NCBI GenBank assembly: GCA_016938685.1
Contig: JAFGUD010000374.1
Location: 1-44,528, forward strand
Direction of reading: 5' to 3'
DNA: 44,528 nt
Source: Bacteroidales bacterium
GTDB lineage: Bacteria > Bacteroidota > Bacteroidia > Bacteroidales > JAFGUD01
Shown here: positions 41,577-44,528 of the stretch, piece by piece
Position numbering within the stretch: position 1 is the stretch's first letter
Layout of the letters: each line of letters begins with the position of its first letter
Notes under the pieces: generated by a model
What the model was told of the DNA's origin: nothing
What the model saw: the letters and a program-made list of their open reading frames with translations, nothing else
The model's database searches: none
Made by a program: the position numbers and the translations under genes

Positions 41577-42911
41577 ATGGAAAAAAACTTAATAAAAGCA
41601 GACTTAATAATTAAAAATGGTCTTGTTGTAACGATAAATAAAGAAGGTCAGATTATTGAAGACGGCGCTGTTGCAATCAAAGATGATTCTATAATTGCAA
41701 TAGGAAATTCAAATCAAATTATGGATCAGTATTTTGCTGATCAAGTAATTGATGCTAAGGATAAAATTGTGATGCCCGGATTTGTTAATTCACATACACA
41801 TCTTGCAATGACTGTTTTCAGAGGTATGGCTGATGACATAAAACTTACCGATTGGCTACATAAATACATTTTTCCGGCTGAAAAAAAACATGTTTCTCGT
41901 AAAATGGTTGAAGTTGGAACAAGTTTAGCCGTTGCAGAGATGATTCATGGCGGAACAACTTGTTTTAACGACATGTATTATTATCAAGATGTTACAGCTG
42001 AAATAGCAACAGAATTTGGTATTAGAGGAATTGTTTCTGAAGGGTTAATTGATTTTCCGGTTCCAAATAGTCCTACTCCAAAAGATGGAATGGAATTTTC
42101 TGCAAAAATGATTGAAAAGCACAAAAAAAATCCTCTTATAGACTTTGGAATTGCTGTTCACGCTCCTTATTCTTGCTCAGAAAATCTAATGATTGATGCA
42201 AAAAAAATCGCAGATTATTATGATGTAAATTATCATATTCATGTGGCAGAAACCAAGTGGGAATTCGATAAAATGATTGCAGAACAAGGAAAAACTCCTG
42301 TTCAATATTTAGACAGTTTAGGGATTTTGTCAGATAATGTAATTGCAGCTCACGGAGTTTGGTTGACCGATGAAGACATTAAAATAGTAGCAGAAAAAGG
42401 AGTTGGGATAGCACATAATCCTGTTTGTAATATGAAAATTTCAAGCGGAGCAGCAAGAATACCTGAACTTTTTGCGGTAAATGCAAAAGTTGGACTTGGT
42501 ACCGATGGAGTAGCAAGCAACAATAATCTGAATATGATTCAGGAAATGAACACAATGGCGATGTTGCATAAGTTTAACAAAATGGATCCAACCGTTTTTT
42601 CTGCCGAAAAAGTTGTTCGCACTGCCACAATTGGTAGCGCAGAAGTGCTCAGAAAAGACAAAGAAATAGGCTCTCTTGAAGTTGGTAAAAAAGCTGATAT
42701 TATTTTAATTGAAACAAATCTTCCAAATGTCACTCCTATTTTTAATGTTTATTCTTCGATTGTTTACTCAATGCTTGGGAACGAAGTTACAGATGTGATT
42801 ATCAATGGAAAACAAATCATGCGAAATAATATTTTACTTACAATAAATGAAAATTCAATAAAACATAATGCGAGAGAATTTTCAAAAAATATTAATTTAC
42901 AGATTAGTTAA
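41577..42911 (+). CDS. mtaD: Amidohydrolase, likely 5'-methylthioadenosine/S-adenosylhomocysteine deaminase
   Basis: A 444-residue metal-dependent deaminase of the ATZ/TRZ-MtaD group. Motifs: VNSHTHLAMTVFRGMADDIK (first metal HxH and substrate loop), MIHGGTTCFNDMYYY, YHIHVAETKWEFDKM, AAHGVWLTDEDI, and GLGTDGVASNNNLNMIQEM (catalytic Asp). The VFRGMADD and HVAETxxE patterns are typical of MTA/SAH deaminases, which make inosyl derivatives that purine nucleoside phosphorylase-type enzymes can then use, in keeping with the divergent neighbour. Guanine or other deaminase activity is less likely. Symbol assigned with moderate confidence. Confidence 0.85.
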   Translation: MEKNLIKADLIIKNGLVVTINKEGQIIEDGAVAIKDDSIIAIGNSNQIMDQYFADQVIDAKDKIVMPGFVNSHTHLAMTVFRGMADDIKLTDWLHKYIFPAEKKHVSRKMVEVGTSLAVAEMIHGGTTCFNDMYYYQDVTAEIATEFGIRGIVSEGLIDFPVPNSPTPKDGMEFSAKMIEKHKKNPLIDFGIAVHAPYSCSENLMIDAKKIADYYDVNYHIHVAETKWEFDKMIAEQGKTPVQYLDSLGILSDNVIAAHGVWLTDEDIKIVAEKGVGIAHNPVCNMKISSGAARIPELFAVNAKVGLGTDGVASNNNLNMIQEMNTMAMLHKFNKMDPTVFSAEKVVRTATIGSAEVLRKDKEIGSLEVGKKADIILIETNLPNVTPIFNVYSSIVYSMLGNEVTDVIINGKQIMRNNILLTINENSIKHNAREFSKNINLQIS

Positions 42912-42912
42912 T

Positions 42913-43551
42913 TTGAAAAACGAATTTTATATATCATTTAACGTCCAACAAGAACAAATAGAATACGCAAAAGAACTTGTTGAATATTCGCTTAAAAATC
43001 ACCCAATTAGCAATATTTGGGACAAAGAAAAAAAGGAAGAAACCGAAAAATTGCGAATGATCGGAACTCTTGGCGAAATCATTTTTGCCGACATATACAA
43101 GCTTCCTCGCCCTTCTCGTTCATTCGGCGCAATAGACGGACAGGATTTTGGAAAAGATTTTCAACTAAAAACCAAAACTCAAACTTTCAATGTTGATATA
43201 AAAACAATGCGCCGAAAAGATAACCGTTTTTATAAAAATTACGTATTGAACATTCCGGCAAGAAATATCAACAGAACCGACAGCCTTACCGACTACTATT
43301 TTTGCATAAGTCTGCACGAAAAAGACGAAAAAACAACCGCATCTTTGTTAGGCATAGTTTCAAAAAAAGAAATTATTGATGGAAAAATTGGCATTTTGTA
43401 CAAAAAAGGCACAAAACGTAAACGTGCCGACAAAACCTTTTTCACTTTTTACGAAGACACTTACGAAGTTTTTTTTGAAAATATTAGCAGACCTTTTATA
43501 AACAAAAGAATTCAATCACTACCGAGCTTTAAAAAACATGTTTTGAGATAA
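42913..43551 (+). CDS. PD-(D/E)XK-like predicted nuclease
   Basis: A protein of about 212 residues from TTG 42913; the frame opens upstream at 42868 inside the deaminase gene, with no better start. The sequence GTLGEIIFADIYKL gives a helix Glu, GQDFGKDFQLK an Asp, and TFNVDIKTMRRKDNR reads as the (D/E)-x-K strand of restriction-like nucleases (DIK). The remaining part has strands typical of this fold (DYYFCISLHEKDEKTTASLL, then GIVSKKEI). There is no methyltransferase or helicase neighbour, so it is not part of an obvious restriction system. Function is inferred only from the motif order. Confidence 0.55.
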   Translation: MKNEFYISFNVQQEQIEYAKELVEYSLKNHPISNIWDKEKKEETEKLRMIGTLGEIIFADIYKLPRPSRSFGAIDGQDFGKDFQLKTKTQTFNVDIKTMRRKDNRFYKNYVLNIPARNINRTDSLTDYYFCISLHEKDEKTTASLLGIVSKKEIIDGKIGILYKKGTKRKRADKTFFTFYEDTYEVFFENISRPFINKRIQSLPSFKKHVLR

Positions 43552-43833
43552 AAAATTGCAAAAAAGATAGAATTCTTGAAAAGCTTCAGGAGAGAACACC
43601 TGAGACGGGCTGGAAGATTCTTTATACTTGTGTGAAAAATAGCAGAAATTTTTATTTTTGTCTTATATCGAATTAATAATTATGGTGAGTTGTTTTCAAA
43701 TAAATCAATGTTCGAATATTCGAACGCTAAATTACCATATCCACTTATGTTGTGTGCTTAATTATAATAAAACACTCTACAAAACAAAGAATTAATTATA
43801 CTATTTGACCAAATTTTTTTAAAAAAAATCAGA
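43552..43833. other. Intergenic region with a perfect palindrome
   Basis: This gap of 282 bases has no open frame worth noting. GTTCGAATATTCGAAC (43710-43725) is a perfect 16-base palindrome and a candidate operator for the next gene. TCAGG and CCTGA near 43590-43607 make a short hairpin. Confidence 0.45.
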
Positions 43834-44528
43834 ATGAAAACAAAAATTACTACACTGTCATTTGTTCTTTTTATAATTACATTATTTTCTTGTAATAAAA
43901 GTAACAATATTACTATATCTATAATTGATGGTTTTTATTCAGTATTAGATGAATATGGTCATTCTCATTGGGGTGATTCAAGTTTTACTTTCGATTGTAC
44001 AATAAGAATATACCCTCTTGAATATGTGACCTTTGATAATTACACTTATTATGATAATAGATATGAGTTTAATGATGTAAAATTAGACACTAATCTCTAT
44101 TATGATATAATTTTTGAAGGCAGTAATCATCAAAATTTTATTATAAACGATTATTTATTTAAACCTATAATAACAAAAAAATTGATTTGGGCATATCTAC
44201 CACAAATTATAATAACCGAAAAATCAAAAGCAGTAATAACCGATTTTAGTATTGATAGTTTGCGTTTTATTACTTCACCTTATATGTATACAAAAGGTGT
44301 GTTTACAGTGTCCGGTAAAGTTTCAAAAGAAGAAAACAAACCTTTCAGAAGTTTTGTAATTTATCTGGGTGATGAAAATGTTTCATCAACAAATTACGAT
44401 TTAAAATTTAATCCTAAATTAAGTCAAGAAAATTTTAACTATTTTGATGATGGTAGTTTTATTTTTACAGATACAATTAGGTTCGGAATGAGTCAAAATC
44501 TTCATTATTTAGATTGTTTTTATGAATC
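43834..44528 (+). CDS. Predicted lipoprotein, 3' end cut by window edge
   Basis: An open frame from ATG 43834 continues without a stop to the end of the window (231 codons seen). MKTKITTLSFVLFIITLFSC is a lipoprotein signal peptide with the lipobox LFSC and Cys at residue 20. The mature part is rich in Tyr, Asp, Asn and Phe with many short strands (SFTFDCTIRIYPLEYVTF; TFDNYTYYDN). No family recognised. A palindrome lies about 110 bases upstream. Confidence 0.7.
   Translation, partial: MKTKITTLSFVLFIITLFSCNKSNNITISIIDGFYSVLDEYGHSHWGDSSFTFDCTIRIYPLEYVTFDNYTYYDNRYEFNDVKLDTNLYYDIIFEGSNHQNFIINDYLFKPIITKKLIWAYLPQIIITEKSKAVITDFSIDSLRFITSPYMYTKGVFTVSGKVSKEENKPFRSFVIYLGDENVSSTNYDLKFNPKLSQENFNYFDDGSFIFTDTIRFGMSQNLHYLDCFYE

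Noticed and set aside
1-44528. tRNA, rRNA or CRISPR array
   Set aside because: No cloverleaf-like stretch, rRNA segment or regularly spaced direct repeats were found on reading through.

Overview
The window is low-GC DNA from a member of the Bacteroidota, probably Bacteroidales-like. Supporting evidence is sequence-internal: TAnnTTTG-type promoters (two with an exact TTTG-N19-TAnnTTTG layout), a DUF2851 protein, two SpoIIE phosphatases with TPR or propeller input domains, a TonB-dependent receptor, and many signal peptides ending in a Q just after the cleavage site. No rRNA, tRNA or CRISPR array was seen. Both window edges cut through genes for exported proteins.

Layout. Bases 1-1319 run leftward: folB, a lipoprotein and a truncated secreted protein. 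Bases 1670-20493 run rightward: DUF2851 protein, TPR-SpoIIE phosphatase, small membrane protein, STAND NTPase with WD40 repeats, TonB receptor, HMGL/LeuA-type lyase, outer-membrane-barrel-like protein, a transporter-HEAT-cNMP-like fusion, a propeller-SpoIIE sensor and an AEC transporter. Bases 20604-30945 are an accessory island. Bases 30946-37717 run leftward: O-antigen ligase-like and Wzz-like proteins in an apparent operon with tyrS, then pheS, a cyclophilin, an SGNH hydrolase and a flavin-binding-like protein. Bases 37856-44528 hold ribE, dnaG, purine nucleoside phosphorylase (leftward), an SAH/MTA deaminase, a PD-(D/E)XK-like protein and a truncated lipoprotein.

The most interesting part is the island at 20604-30900. 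It looks like an undescribed carrier/effector/partner cassette system built like Rhs or CdiA orphan-tip arrays but from unrelated proteins. A full-length 606-residue carrier is followed by an effector with a short conserved N-terminal leader and then by a signal-peptide-bearing partner. Two further effector-partner pairs follow, and the start of a fourth cassette. Each later effector is preceded by a leftover of the carrier 3' end: about 430 bp before effector B and about 45 bp before effector C. The carrier copies are nearly identical up to about base 22169 (matching 25320) and then diverge sharply, so the last ~85 codons look like an exchangeable tip linked to its own effector. Effectors A and C are metzincin-like HExxH proteins and have related partners. 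Effector B has an unrelated body and an unrelated partner. That co-variation is what toxin-immunity pairs would show, but toxicity, immunity and export are inferences. Three insertion sequences scar the array: an IS982-type fragment, an intact IS630 with a -1 frameshift site, and an IS1380-type fragment.
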